Assembly (NCBI RefSeq): GCF_012912135.1
Contig: NZ_QMEB01000004.1
Span: 25,161 to 60,555, forward strand
DNA from: Brasilonema bromeliae SPC951
GTDB lineage: Bacteria; Cyanobacteriota; Cyanobacteriia; Cyanobacteriales; Nostocaceae
Length of the DNA: 35,395 nt
Reading direction: 5' to 3'
A model generated the notes under the pieces. The model did not search any database. It was not told the DNA's origin and was given only the letters and a program-made list of their open reading frames with translations. A program made the translations under genes and the position numbers. Shown here piece after piece: positions 7,629-15,981 of the stretch. Within the stretch, counting starts at the first letter, position 1; every line of letters begins with the position of its first letter.

Positions 7629-9080
7629 ATGACTAGTTTCCCAAGTTTGAACCATGCATCTACAAACAATCACCAACAACAGAACACAGAGAATCAAGAA
7701 CTGACACTTTCTACTGTTGATAACAGCTTGCTCACAGACCTTTACCAGTTGACAATGGCAGCTTGTTATGCTGGGGAAGGTGTAGAACAACGATGGGCAA
7801 GTTTTGAGTTGTTTGTCAGACGTTTGCCAGAGAATTTTGGCTATTTGATAGCTATGGGGCTGGCACAAGTATTGGAATATTTGGAAAAATACCACTTCAG
7901 TCCTTCTGGAATAGCGGCTTTGCAAGCAACAGGAATTTTTGCTAATGTTCCTGAGAGTTTTTGGTCACTGCTAGGTGAGGGACGTTTTACAGGTAACGTT
8001 TGGGCGGTACCTGAGGGAACAGCGGTGTTTGCCAATGAACCTCTGTTGCGAGTGGAAGCACCTCTTTGGCAAGCGCAACTGGTAGAAACCTACCTTTTGA
8101 ATACCATAAATTACCAGAGTTTGATTGCGACACGTGCAGCAAGATTACGCGATGTGGCGTCAACTCATGCAACATTGCTGGAATTTGGAACCAGACGGGC
8201 ATTTAGCCCGCAAGCATCTTTGTGGGCGGCGCGTGCAGCGCTGGCTGGTGGTTTGGATGCAACATCGAACGTGTTAGCGGCGCTACAACTGGGAGAAAAA
8301 CCCAGTGGTACAATGGCGCACGCTTTGGTTATGGCACTGTCGGCAATGGAAGGTAGCGAAGACCAGGCATTTACTGTCTTTCATCGTTATTTCCCAGGTG
8401 CGCCCTTATTAATTGATACTTACGATACTATCGCTGCTGCCCAGCGGTTGTCTGCAAAGGTTAATTCAGGGGAAATCCAATTAGCGGGGGTTAGGTTGGA
8501 TTCTGGTGATTTGGTGTCATTGTCAAAACAAGTGCGATCGCTTCTTCCAGATGTGTCAATTTTTGCAAGTGGCGACTTGGACGAGTGGGAAATCGCACGG
8601 CTTAAGGCTGCTGGTGCGCAGATTGATGGTTATGGACTCGGAACGCGACTGGTGACAGGTTCTGCTGTCAATGGAGTTTACAAACTGGTGGAAATTGATG
8701 GGACTCCGGTGATGAAACACTCGAGTGGTAAGACGACTTACCCAGGACGTAAGCAGATTTTTCGCTCTTTTGAGGGAAGTCAGGTGAAAGCAGACTCTTT
8801 GGGCTTGGTGACTGAACAAGGGAGAAGATATGGAAACGAAGAATTTCCCCAATCTTCACAAGTGCCTTTGTTGCAGTTGTTTGTTAAGGAAGGTAAACGG
8901 GTGCAACCGCTAGAGACTTTGGCAGAAATTCGACAAAGGACTGCCACGTCCGTTGCTAGTTTACCAGACGAGACGCGACGTTTGGATAATCCCGTATCGG
9001 TGAAAGTGGAGATTTCTGCCCAGTTACAACAGTTGACTGAAAAGACGAAAAACCTAACCCCACAGGTACAGACAGAATGA
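7629..9080 (+). CDS. pncB: Nicotinate phosphoribosyltransferase
   Basis: A 483-residue protein of the NAPRTase family. It joins nicotinate to PRPP (with ATP hydrolysis) to make nicotinate mononucleotide, the entry step of the Preiss-Handler route to NAD. Family signatures are LLTDLYQLTMAACY at the N-terminus, LLEFGTRRAFSPQASLWAAR, GTMAHALVMA, and ASGDLDEWEI with GYGLGTRLVTG further on. About 30 Gln/Asn-rich residues precede the conserved core, so the start could be later, but ATG 7629 is the best visible one. It leads a cluster with nadD, an NrtR-like regulator and nadE. Confidence 0.95.
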   Translation: MTSFPSLNHASTNNHQQQNTENQELTLSTVDNSLLTDLYQLTMAACYAGEGVEQRWASFELFVRRLPENFGYLIAMGLAQVLEYLEKYHFSPSGIAALQATGIFANVPESFWSLLGEGRFTGNVWAVPEGTAVFANEPLLRVEAPLWQAQLVETYLLNTINYQSLIATRAARLRDVASTHATLLEFGTRRAFSPQASLWAARAALAGGLDATSNVLAALQLGEKPSGTMAHALVMALSAMEGSEDQAFTVFHRYFPGAPLLIDTYDTIAAAQRLSAKVNSGEIQLAGVRLDSGDLVSLSKQVRSLLPDVSIFASGDLDEWEIARLKAAGAQIDGYGLGTRLVTGSAVNGVYKLVEIDGTPVMKHSSGKTTYPGRKQIFRSFEGSQVKADSLGLVTEQGRRYGNEEFPQSSQVPLLQLFVKEGKRVQPLETLAEIRQRTATSVASLPDETRRLDNPVSVKVEISAQLQQLTEKTKNLTPQVQTE

Positions 9081-9099
9081 GAAGAAGGTGGATTGAAAA

Positions 9100-9322
9100 C
9101 TCCTAACTAATGACCCTTCGGGTATCTCCTGCACCAGACGCTGCGCTTTAGCCCTTTGGGCGTGCGCTTTGCGCATACGCCAGATGCCTGGCTGTCGGGA
9201 AAACGCCAGATGCTACAACGGGGGGAACCCTCCGCAGTCGCCACAACGGGGGGAACCCCCGCAAGGCGCTGCTCTCCGCAACGCACTGGCTCCCCTCCCG
9301 CAGCACTGGTCTCACCAATAAC
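9100..9322 (-). repeat. Palindromic repeat cluster between pncB and nadD
   Basis: The segment holds GGGCGTGCGCTTTGCGCATA (matching one arm of the hairpin at 737-755), two near-copies of ACAACGGGGGGAACCC, and CGCAACGCACTGGCTCCCC with CAGCACTGGTCTCACC, the reverse complement of the core repeat at 610-640. It fills nearly the whole 263-base gap and splits an otherwise tight cluster. No gene is seen. Confidence 0.75.
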
Positions 9323-9343
9323 TAATGACTATTAACTAATACT

Positions 9344-9928
9344 ATGAAAGTTGCTTTGTTTGGTACAAGTGCTGATCCACCAACTGCTGGACATCAAGCC
9401 GTTATTCGTTGGCTGTCAGACCATTTTGATTGGGTGGCAGTTTGGGCGGCAAATAATCCATTGAAGTCGCATCAAACCCCTTTGGAACATCGGGTAGCGA
9501 TGTTACATTTGTTGATTTTGGATATAGATTCATCAAAGCATAATATTGGTTTGGAACAGGAATTAAGTCACTTGAGAACCCTGGAAACATTAGAGAAGGC
9601 AAAAAAATGTTGGTCAGAGGCGGAGTTTACATTAGTGGTAGGTTCAGATTTACTAACTCAATTGCCTCGTTGGTATCATATTGAAGATTTATTGCAACAA
9701 GTACAACTTTTGGTTATACCGCGCCCAAGATATGCAATAGATGAATCTAATTTAGATATTGTGCAAAAACTCGGGGGGAAAGTCACGGTTGCCAACTTTA
9801 TTGGTTTAGATGTGTCCTCAACAGCTTATCGTAAAAATGGCGATCTCTCAGCCCTAACACCTCTGGTCGTTGATTATATTAACAAAGAGCATTTGTACAA
9901 ATGTGTACCCGAAAATTTGATTTGTTAA
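9344..9928 (+). CDS. nadD: Nicotinate-nucleotide adenylyltransferase
   Basis: A 194-residue nucleotidyltransferase that adenylates nicotinate mononucleotide to deamido-NAD. The N-terminal nucleotide-binding motif is VALFGTSADPPTAGHQAV (the GTxxPPTxGH form of the HxGH signature), and the C-terminal ATP-binding motif is VSSTAYRKNGD (the ISSTxxR type). The middle has LVVGSDLLTQLPRWYHIEDL, typical of NadD. The length is normal. It lies between pncB and the regulator gene, so enzymes for consecutive steps are neighbours. Confidence 0.93.
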   Translation: MKVALFGTSADPPTAGHQAVIRWLSDHFDWVAVWAANNPLKSHQTPLEHRVAMLHLLILDIDSSKHNIGLEQELSHLRTLETLEKAKKCWSEAEFTLVVGSDLLTQLPRWYHIEDLLQQVQLLVIPRPRYAIDESNLDIVQKLGGKVTVANFIGLDVSSTAYRKNGDLSALTPLVVDYINKEHLYKCVPENLIC

Positions 9929-9997
9929 ACTCTAAGCGCTTCCACCAAGCAATCCCAAATTCCAAACTCCAAATTGCATTCAATTGAAAACGGCTAT

Positions 9998-10744
9998 ATG
10001 CCAGGACACAACCAAAGAAAGATTGTACATGCGCTAAAACAACCACCTTTAGCAGATTTCAAGGTCGGTGTTGATAATGTTATTTTCTCTGTAGATACTG
10101 CACAAAATCGACTGTTGGTTTTATTAGTGATGAGACAGCAGGAGCCATTTTTAAACTCTTGGAGTCTTCCTGGTACTTTGGTGCGTCAAGGTGAGTCTTT
10201 AGAAGATGCTGCTTATCGGATTTTGTCTGAAAAAATAAGGGTAAAAAACCTTTATTTAGAGCAACTTTATACCTTTGGAGGACCATCACGCGACCCCCGA
10301 GAAGCAAGCAATAGTGATGGTGTACGTTATCTATCGGTGAGTTACTTTGCCCTCGTGCGATTTGAGGAAGCAGAATTGATTGCTGATGGAGTCAGTGGAA
10401 TAGCTTGGTATCCGGTGAAGCAATTGCCGCAACTAGCTTTTGACCATAACAAAATTTTGGCATACGGACACAGGCGTTTGCGAAATAAGTTGGAGTATAG
10501 TCCAGTCGCGTTTGAAGTGTTGCCAGAAGTGTTTACTTTGAATGATTTATATCAGTTATATACTACAGTTTTAGGAGAAAATTTTTCTGATTATTCTAAT
10601 TTTAGAGCGCGTTTACTCAAGTTAGGTTTTTTATACGATACAGGAAGAAAGGTGTCGCGTGGTGCTGGTCGTCCAGCGAGTTTATATAAATTTGATGCGG
10701 AAGCTTTTGCTCCTTTTAAGGATAAACCTTTAGTTTTTATTTAA
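9998..10744 (+). CDS. nrtR: NrtR-like Nudix-related transcriptional regulator of NAD metabolism
   Basis: A 248-residue protein with an N-terminal Nudix fold (about 20-160) and a C-terminal winged-helix part (about 165-240) ending GRKVSRGAGRPASLYKFD, the layout of the NrtR family. The Nudix box (about 58-82) is degenerate: the GE pair and Arg74 remain, but the Glu after Arg is Ile, one of the paired Glu is Lys, and the final Gly is Arg. Catalysis is therefore unlikely and a sensor role is favoured. Known NrtR repressors respond to ADP-ribose or related NAD products. The ATG at 9998 is preferred over a TTG at 9974. It lies between nadD and nadE. Confidence 0.85.
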   Translation: MPGHNQRKIVHALKQPPLADFKVGVDNVIFSVDTAQNRLLVLLVMRQQEPFLNSWSLPGTLVRQGESLEDAAYRILSEKIRVKNLYLEQLYTFGGPSRDPREASNSDGVRYLSVSYFALVRFEEAELIADGVSGIAWYPVKQLPQLAFDHNKILAYGHRRLRNKLEYSPVAFEVLPEVFTLNDLYQLYTTVLGENFSDYSNFRARLLKLGFLYDTGRKVSRGAGRPASLYKFDAEAFAPFKDKPLVFI

Positions 10745-10771
10745 CCGTAAAGACGCGCAAAGCAAGAAGAT

Positions 10772-11068
10772 ATGAAAAAACCAGATGAGTGTTCTAATAT
10801 TAAAGACATTCGTAGAGAAATTGACGCGATTGACAAAGAAGTTATTGCGGCTTTAGGGAGAAGATTTGCATACGTGAAAGCAGCATCACAGTTCAAAACC
10901 AGTGAAACAGGTGTCAAAGCCCCAGAAAGATTTCATTCTATGTTGCAGGAAAGACGTGCTTGGGCGGAAGTTGTAGGATTAAACCCAGATGTCATTGAAA
11001 AGCTGTATCGAGATTTAGTCAATTATTTGATTGATGAAGAATTGAAACATTGGCAAAAAAAGACGTAA
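10772..11068 (+). CDS. Chorismate mutase type II / isochorismate pyruvate lyase (PchB)-like protein
   Basis: A 98-residue, all-helical AroQ-fold protein. It aligns without gaps to my recollection of PchB, with CSNIKDIRREIDAIDKEVIA, then ALGRRFAYVKAASQFK and later APERFHSMLQERRAWAE. Arg14, Arg31 and Lys42, active-site residues in PchB, are at the same positions. The fourth PchB catalytic residue, Gln90, is Glu here (LIDEELKHW). Possible activities are isochorismate to salicylate plus pyruvate, or chorismate to prephenate. Its place 27 bases after the NrtR-like gene and 23 bases before nadE suggests co-transcription with NAD genes, with no obvious metabolic link. Confidence 0.82.
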   Translation: MKKPDECSNIKDIRREIDAIDKEVIAALGRRFAYVKAASQFKTSETGVKAPERFHSMLQERRAWAEVVGLNPDVIEKLYRDLVNYLIDEELKHWQKKT

Positions 11069-11091
11069 TTATCTATAATCATTAATCCAAT

Positions 11092-12795
11092 ATGAAGATA
11101 GCGATCGCTCAACTTAATCCTACCATTGGTGACTTGCCAGGTAATGCTCAGAAAATTCTGGACGTGGCACAAAAGGCTGTTGCAGAAGGTGCCCGTTTAT
11201 TACTGACGCCAGAACTTTCCTTATGTGGTTATCCACCCCGTGATTTATTGCTGAATCCTAGTTTTGTACAAGCAATGGACATTGCCTTACAACAACTAAC
11301 AAGAGATTTGCCTCCAGAACTCGCTGTGTTAGTAGGGACAGTTGAAGAAAATGTAAAAGCACACAAGACTGGCGGTAAAACTTTATTTAATAGTATCGCT
11401 TTATTAGAAAAGGGAAGAGTCAAGCAAGTTTTTCACAAACGCCTTTTGCCAACTTATGACGTCTTTGATGAACATCGCTATTTTGAACCTGGTTTAGAAG
11501 CTAATTATTTCACTTTGGATAATGTCCAGATTGGCGTCACGATTTGCGAAGATTTATGGAATGATGAGGAATTTTGGGGCAAACGTAGTTACACCATAAA
11601 TCCAATTGCTGACTTAGCAGTTCTGGGTGTAGATTTTATAGCGAATTTGTCTGCTTCTCCTTATAGTGTTGGCAAGCAGAAGTCTCGCGAAGCCATGCTG
11701 AAGTATAGCGCAGTCCGCTTTCAACAACTGATTCTCTATGCCAATCAAGTCGGGGGTAACGATGATTTAATTTTTGATGGTAGAAGTTTTGCTTTGAATC
11801 GTCAGGGTGAAATAGTCTCTCGTGCCTGTGGTTTTGAAGAGGATTTGAGAGTTGTAGAATTTGATGAGGTGCAACGAGATTTGCACTCAGGTTCTATAGC
11901 ACCAGAATATGAATCTGAAGATGAGGAAATTTGGCACGCTTTGGTTTTAGGATTGCGAGATTATGTTCGTAAATGTGGTTTTTCTAAAGTCGTACTAGGT
12001 TTAAGTGGTGGGATAGATTCTTCATTGGTGGCGGCTGTTGCTACCGCAGCACTGGGTAAAGAAAATGTCCTCGGTGTTCTTATGCCTTCCCCCTACAGTT
12101 CTGAGCATTCTATCACCGATGCTGATGCCTTGGCGGAAAATCTTGGTATGAAAACTCACATCCTACAGATAGGGGAGTTAATGCAAGACTATGACAAAAC
12201 GTTAGCTGAGTTATTTGCTGGAACAGAGTTTGGACTGGCAGAGGAAAATCTTCAATCCCGGATTAGGGGCAATTTATTGATGGCAATTTCTAATAAATTC
12301 GGTCATCTTCTCCTATCTACTGGTAATAAGTCAGAAATGGCAGTTGGTTACTGCACTCTTTACGGTGATATGAATGGAGGATTAGCAGTCATTGCTGATG
12401 TGCCAAAAACTCGTGTTTATTCAATTTGTCGCTGGTTGAATCGCAATGGTGAGATTATTCCACAAAATGTCCTGACCAAAGCACCCAGCGCAGAACTCAA
12501 ACCTGGTCAAGTGGATCAAGATTCGCTACCACCTTACGATATTTTAGATGACATCTTGCAACGCCTGATTCACAACCATGAGTCTACAGCAGAAATTGTC
12601 GCTGCGGGTCATGACTCAGCAACTGTAGACCGAGTTATCAGTTTGGTGTCGCGTGCGGAATTTAAGCGGCGACAAGCACCCCCCGGATTGAAAATTACGG
12701 ATCGCGCCTTTGGGACTGGTTGGCGAATGCCTATTGCCAGTAAATGGACTGCTATCAAAAATAGTTACAATCCAGTTTTTTCTGTACGTCAATAG
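11092..12795 (+). CDS. nadE: Glutamine-dependent NAD+ synthetase
   Basis: A 567-residue two-domain enzyme that amidates deamido-NAD to NAD using ATP and glutamine-derived ammonia. The N-terminal nitrilase-like glutaminase has the Glu-Lys-Cys triad at about E41 (LTPELSLCGYP), K116 (FHKRLLP) and C152 (TICEDLWN). The C-terminal synthetase carries the P-loop GLSGGIDSSLVAAVA at about 303-317 and STGNKSEMAVGYCTLYGDMN. The length is normal for the fused form. It ends the NAD cluster, 23 bases after the PchB-like gene. Confidence 0.97.
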   Translation: MKIAIAQLNPTIGDLPGNAQKILDVAQKAVAEGARLLLTPELSLCGYPPRDLLLNPSFVQAMDIALQQLTRDLPPELAVLVGTVEENVKAHKTGGKTLFNSIALLEKGRVKQVFHKRLLPTYDVFDEHRYFEPGLEANYFTLDNVQIGVTICEDLWNDEEFWGKRSYTINPIADLAVLGVDFIANLSASPYSVGKQKSREAMLKYSAVRFQQLILYANQVGGNDDLIFDGRSFALNRQGEIVSRACGFEEDLRVVEFDEVQRDLHSGSIAPEYESEDEEIWHALVLGLRDYVRKCGFSKVVLGLSGGIDSSLVAAVATAALGKENVLGVLMPSPYSSEHSITDADALAENLGMKTHILQIGELMQDYDKTLAELFAGTEFGLAEENLQSRIRGNLLMAISNKFGHLLLSTGNKSEMAVGYCTLYGDMNGGLAVIADVPKTRVYSICRWLNRNGEIIPQNVLTKAPSAELKPGQVDQDSLPPYDILDDILQRLIHNHESTAEIVAAGHDSATVDRVISLVSRAEFKRRQAPPGLKITDRAFGTGWRMPIASKWTAIKNSYNPVFSVRQ

Positions 12796-12849
12796 CTCCC
12801 CTGCTAGATTTACAATTCCTTTGATGATGTAAAAAGTATTGCTCAAATT

Positions 12850-13680
12850 ATGTCAAATCAAGGTCCAATCCCTGTTGTTGTTATTGGTGCTGCAGGCAAA
12901 ATGGGTCGCGAGGTTATCAAAGCGGTGGCGCAAGCACCAGATATGAACCTTGTCGGTGCGATTGATACAACTGTTGAACATCAAGGTAAGGATGCAGGGG
13001 AACTGGCGGGTTTAAGTGAACCTTTGGAAATTCCGATTACTAATCAATTGGAACCGATGCTGGCGTTTGCATCTGGTGAAAAACAGCTAGGGGTGATGGT
13101 GGATTTTACTCACCCGAGTTCTGTGTATGACAATGTTCGTAGTGCGATCGCCTACGGTATTCGTCCAGTTGTTGGTACCACTGGCTTAAGTCCAGAACAA
13201 ATTCAAGATTTAGCAGAATTTGCTGATAAAGCAAGTACAGGGTGTTTAATTATTCCCAACTTTTCTATTGGTATGGTACTGCTACAACAAGCAGCAGTTG
13301 CGGCTTCTCAACATTTCGACCACGTGGAAATTATTGAACTGCATCACAACCAAAAAGCTGATGCCCCCAGCGGTACAGCAATTCAAACTGCTCAGATGCT
13401 AGCAGGAATAGGTAAAATATATAACCTACCTCTTGTGGAAGAAACGGAGAAATTACCAGGAGCAAGAGGTAGTACAGCCGAAGAAGGCGTTAGAATTCAT
13501 AGTGTGCGTTTACCAGGACTGATTGCCCATCAAGAAGTGATTTTTGGTGCTGCTGGTCAAATTTATACTTTGAGACATGATACGAGCGATCGCGCTTGCT
13601 ATATGCCAGGAGTATTACTAGCAATTCGCAAAGTCCTCCAGTTAAAGTCGTTAGTATATGGATTAGAAAAAATTCTTTAA
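12850..13680 (+). CDS. dapB: 4-hydroxy-tetrahydrodipicolinate reductase
   Basis: A 276-residue DapB that reduces the dihydrodipicolinate precursor with NAD(P)H in the diaminopimelate/lysine pathway. The N-terminal Rossmann motif is [17 protein letters not shown]. The catalytic/substrate motif is [15 protein letters not shown], and [11 protein letters not shown] and [11 protein letters not shown] are also conserved. It lies 54 bases after nadE on the same strand and may be read with it. Any functional link is only that the enzyme uses the cofactor. Confidence 0.97.
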   Translation: MSNQGPIPVVVIGAAGKMGREVIKAVAQAPDMNLVGAIDTTVEHQGKDAGELAGLSEPLEIPITNQLEPMLAFASGEKQLGVMVDFTHPSSVYDNVRSAIAYGIRPVVGTTGLSPEQIQDLAEFADKASTGCLIIPNFSIGMVLLQQAAVAASQHFDHVEIIELHHNQKADAPSGTAIQTAQMLAGIGKIYNLPLVEETEKLPGARGSTAEEGVRIHSVRLPGLIAHQEVIFGAAGQIYTLRHDTSDRACYMPGVLLAIRKVLQLKSLVYGLEKIL

Positions 13681-13721
13681 CAGTCAACAGTACCAGCCGC
13701 AGTGAACAATTATCAAGCAAT

Positions 13722-13753
13722 TGATAACTGATAACTGATAACTGATAACTGAT
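13722..13753 (+). repeat. Heptamer tandem repeat (TGATAAC)4
   Basis: Four exact TGATAAC units followed by TGAT lie 40 bases after dapB. This is a classic short tandemly repeated repetitive sequence of filamentous cyanobacteria. No function can be assigned. Confidence 0.95.
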
Positions 13754-13792
13754 TTAAAAAATTCAGCACTCACCACTTAGAAGACTGCACTC

Positions 13793-14482
13793 ATGATCGT
13801 CCCACTGACTCGCCAGAAATTTGAACAACTCATTCCCCTAATTGCCACTGGTCCGCAGTACAAATACTACTGGGGGAAATTTCCAGACTTTTTGCAACGG
13901 CTGCTCATTTCTGTCGTGGCGGTAGCTGTTGTTTTCGTGATGAAAGTCATTCTGGGGATTGATTTTGGTGGAATCATCTTTTTGCTTGGGTTAATTGGTG
14001 CCCTTTACTGGCTGTGGGGACCAGTGTTTTGGGCGAGTATGCGAAATGTGAAAAGCCGTCGTTGTAAGTACAGCGGTTTTCTCCGTGGTCGAGTGCTGGA
14101 TTATTGGATTGCAGAAGAGTTAATGGGTAAACAGGAAACCGTTGATAACAAAGGCGATTTGGTGATTGTCGAAAACCGAGAAAAACGCATTCACTTAGAA
14201 ATAGGTGATGATACAGGATTTACGGCTGAGTATAAAGCGCCACTGCGTTCTGCCTACAAAGTTATTGCTCGCGGTCAGAGGGCAGAACTATTGGTGATGT
14301 CGAATCGTCCAGATTTAAGCACTATTGATGAAATTTCGGATATTTATATTCCCAGTCGCGACTTGTGGGTGAGTGATTATCCTTGTATACGACGGGATTT
14401 CTTTACTGAGGTGAGTAGCCGCCTGCGCCGTGATGAAGAAGATGAAAGACCGCGTCGCCGTCGTCCTAGGGTGGAGAGATAA
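13793..14482 (+). CDS. Conserved cyanobacterial two-helix membrane protein
   Basis: A 229-residue protein. Two hydrophobic helices lie at about residues 36-54 (LLISVVAVAVVFVMKVILGI) and 58-80 (GGIIFLLGLIGALYWLWGPV). A soluble domain of about 120 residues follows, and the tail is very basic and arginine-rich (RRDEEDERPRRRRPRVER). Relatives in cyanobacteria are sometimes labelled as phosphate transporter permeases, but nothing here supports a transporter. The soluble part resembles no enzyme I know. It stands alone, between dapB and the dead restriction-modification locus. Confidence 0.75.
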   Translation: MIVPLTRQKFEQLIPLIATGPQYKYYWGKFPDFLQRLLISVVAVAVVFVMKVILGIDFGGIIFLLGLIGALYWLWGPVFWASMRNVKSRRCKYSGFLRGRVLDYWIAEELMGKQETVDNKGDLVIVENREKRIHLEIGDDTGFTAEYKAPLRSAYKVIARGQRAELLVMSNRPDLSTIDEISDIYIPSRDLWVSDYPCIRRDFFTEVSSRLRRDEEDERPRRRRPRVER

Positions 14483-14541
14483 ATACGATAGTCCCTACAT
14501 CGCTATAAATATCCTTGTAGGTTCGCATTGTGGATAACTGG

Positions 14542-15240
14542 TCAAATGTTGGAGTTGTGATTACAAGTTTGTTTCACTAGTTCGGCTTGAACCTTGAGTT
14601 CTTCTTGTGCCAGTACACTTTTAATATGGAGTGCAAGCGCACGAGCTAACAGGGGTGCAACAGCATTTCCAACCTGATCATCTTGTGTAAGCCACTTGGC
14701 TTTACGGGTAAGATTTCCAAAAAAACGATAATCATCATCAAACGATTGAAGTCGTGCAGCCTCGCGAACAGTCGTTCCCCTAGGAAGTATTGGGTGAAGA
14801 ATATCTGTTCGGTGATTACAAGTCACTGTTCGTGAAGGCTTTTCACGATTAAGCTTCCAAACATTGCGCTTTTTTGTCCGCAACTCAACTGGCAGAAGCT
14901 GGTTATCGCCACCTTCAGGTATTTGGGCGTAACGCGCCTGAACTCGATCACAATGTTTAATAGCACGATGGTTGAATATCATTCCTGGAGAACGACATCC
15001 CCGGCGTTCGCGCTGATATAAATTGTAGTAGTTACCACTATGTACTAATTCTTCTGCGCCTTCTCCAGCATCTATTAAAGGAAGGTCACAGAGGGCTTCC
15101 CATGCTGTTAGGTAAGGCAAGGGAGTTTCATTAAAAAGATGAAGCTGCTGGTTAAGGGTTCCATGCGTCGCTTGCGGAAAGGATATTGCAGTGCAACCCT
15201 TTGGAACTGCTAGTAGAATGAACCGTATGACTATTCGTCT
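14542..15240 (-). pseudogene. C5-cytosine DNA methyltransferase, 3' fragment
   Basis: The frame encodes the C-terminal part of a DNA (cytosine-5) methyltransferase. Motif IX-like REKPSRTVTCNHRTD and motif X-like DDQVGNAVAPLLARAL are present, as is VREAARLQSFDDDYRFFG. Upstream, homology-like sequence FILLAVPKGCTAISFPQATH continues without any start codon to a stop just above 15240. The SAM-binding FxGxG and catalytic PCQ motifs are absent, so the enzyme is dead. Its 5' end overlaps, in another frame, the 3' end of a truncated nuclease on the same strand. A TTG at 15120 could initiate a peptide but is probably meaningless. Confidence 0.85.
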
Positions 15241-15646
15241 CTACTAAAGGTAGAATAGCGCCTTGAATCTCCTGGACTTTGTTTTTTGAATGCCTTGTTC
15301 CTTTGCGCCAAGCAACCTCTACAAATGTTAGGGGATCACCCAATTTTGTAACACTTCCACCACCTTCTAGCACATAATCTAGATCATGCTTACTGCCATA
15401 TTTATCAGTCCAGGTTGCTTTCTTCAAATTTCCCCTTGCAGGGCGTGGTCCCTTCCTATCAAGGTATAGCCCGTGTTTGGTCGCTACTGGTATTAGTAGA
15501 TATTCAGCAAGTATTTCCAAAAACTCGCCAAGTTTTTGACCGAACGCGTGAGCGGGTGAATCTGCCACAGCTATCCTCCAATCCCAAGACTGTATATCCA
15601 CCCCTTTGTAACACCTTCGTGACTCTGGAAAGACCGTATTTAGGGT
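15152..15646 (-). pseudogene. Restriction endonuclease fragment fused to methyltransferase remnant
   Basis: An open frame with GTG at 15601 gives 149 residues, and the frame stays open upstream to 15646, so the true N-terminus may also be lost. The core resembles a type II restriction enzyme of the PD-(D/E)XK class: DLDYVLEGGG supplies an acidic residue, followed by LTFVEVAWRKGTRHSKNKVQ and EIQGAILPLVET. After VETN the protein ends in about 25 residues that are the out-of-frame reading of the methyltransferase remnant. The normal C-terminus is therefore missing. A single deletion joining the two genes explains both truncations. The exact nuclease family is not recognised. Confidence 0.7.
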
Positions 15647-15660
15647 TTAGCCGAAATTAG

Positions 15661-15981
15661 ACAAAAAAATATGCTGCGCGTGTCAATCAGTATATTTCTT
15701 GCAAAAAGCTGGTTTAAAGATATTTTTAACCGCAGATGAACGAGGCAGTGCGTTGCTGCGCCAGTGCGAATGACGGGTTTCCCGCTCTCACGGCATCTGG
15801 TGAGACCAGCGCTGCAGGAGGGTCTCCCGACAGAGGCGACTGGCGAACCCGAAGGGCGTTGGGGTTCCTCCTTTGGGTGCACCTTGCCGTGCAGATGGCA
15901 GATAAATACAGATCATTTATCTGTGTGCATCTGTGTTTACCTGCAGTTTGATTTTCACTCTTGTTGACTTTTGCCAGAGGT
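15661..15981. repeat. Composite intergenic repeat (palindromic element inside an older repeat)
   Basis: This 320-base gap has no gene. It starts with AACCGCAGATGAACG (about 15729) and ends with CAGATAAATACAGATCATTT and ATCTGTGTGCATCTGTG, a widespread cyanobacterial intergenic repeat. Between these parts lies a GC-rich block (about 15745-15890). It contains CATCTGGTGAGACCAGCGC and GGCGACTGGCGAACCCGAAG, matching the repeat family at 610-690. The older repeat seems to have been split by a palindromic element. Confidence 0.7.

Noticed and set aside
9344-9928. Possibility that the nadD gene is a bifunctional NadM/Nudix protein
   Set aside because: It is only 194 residues and carries just the nucleotidyltransferase motifs; the Nudix part is a separate gene downstream.
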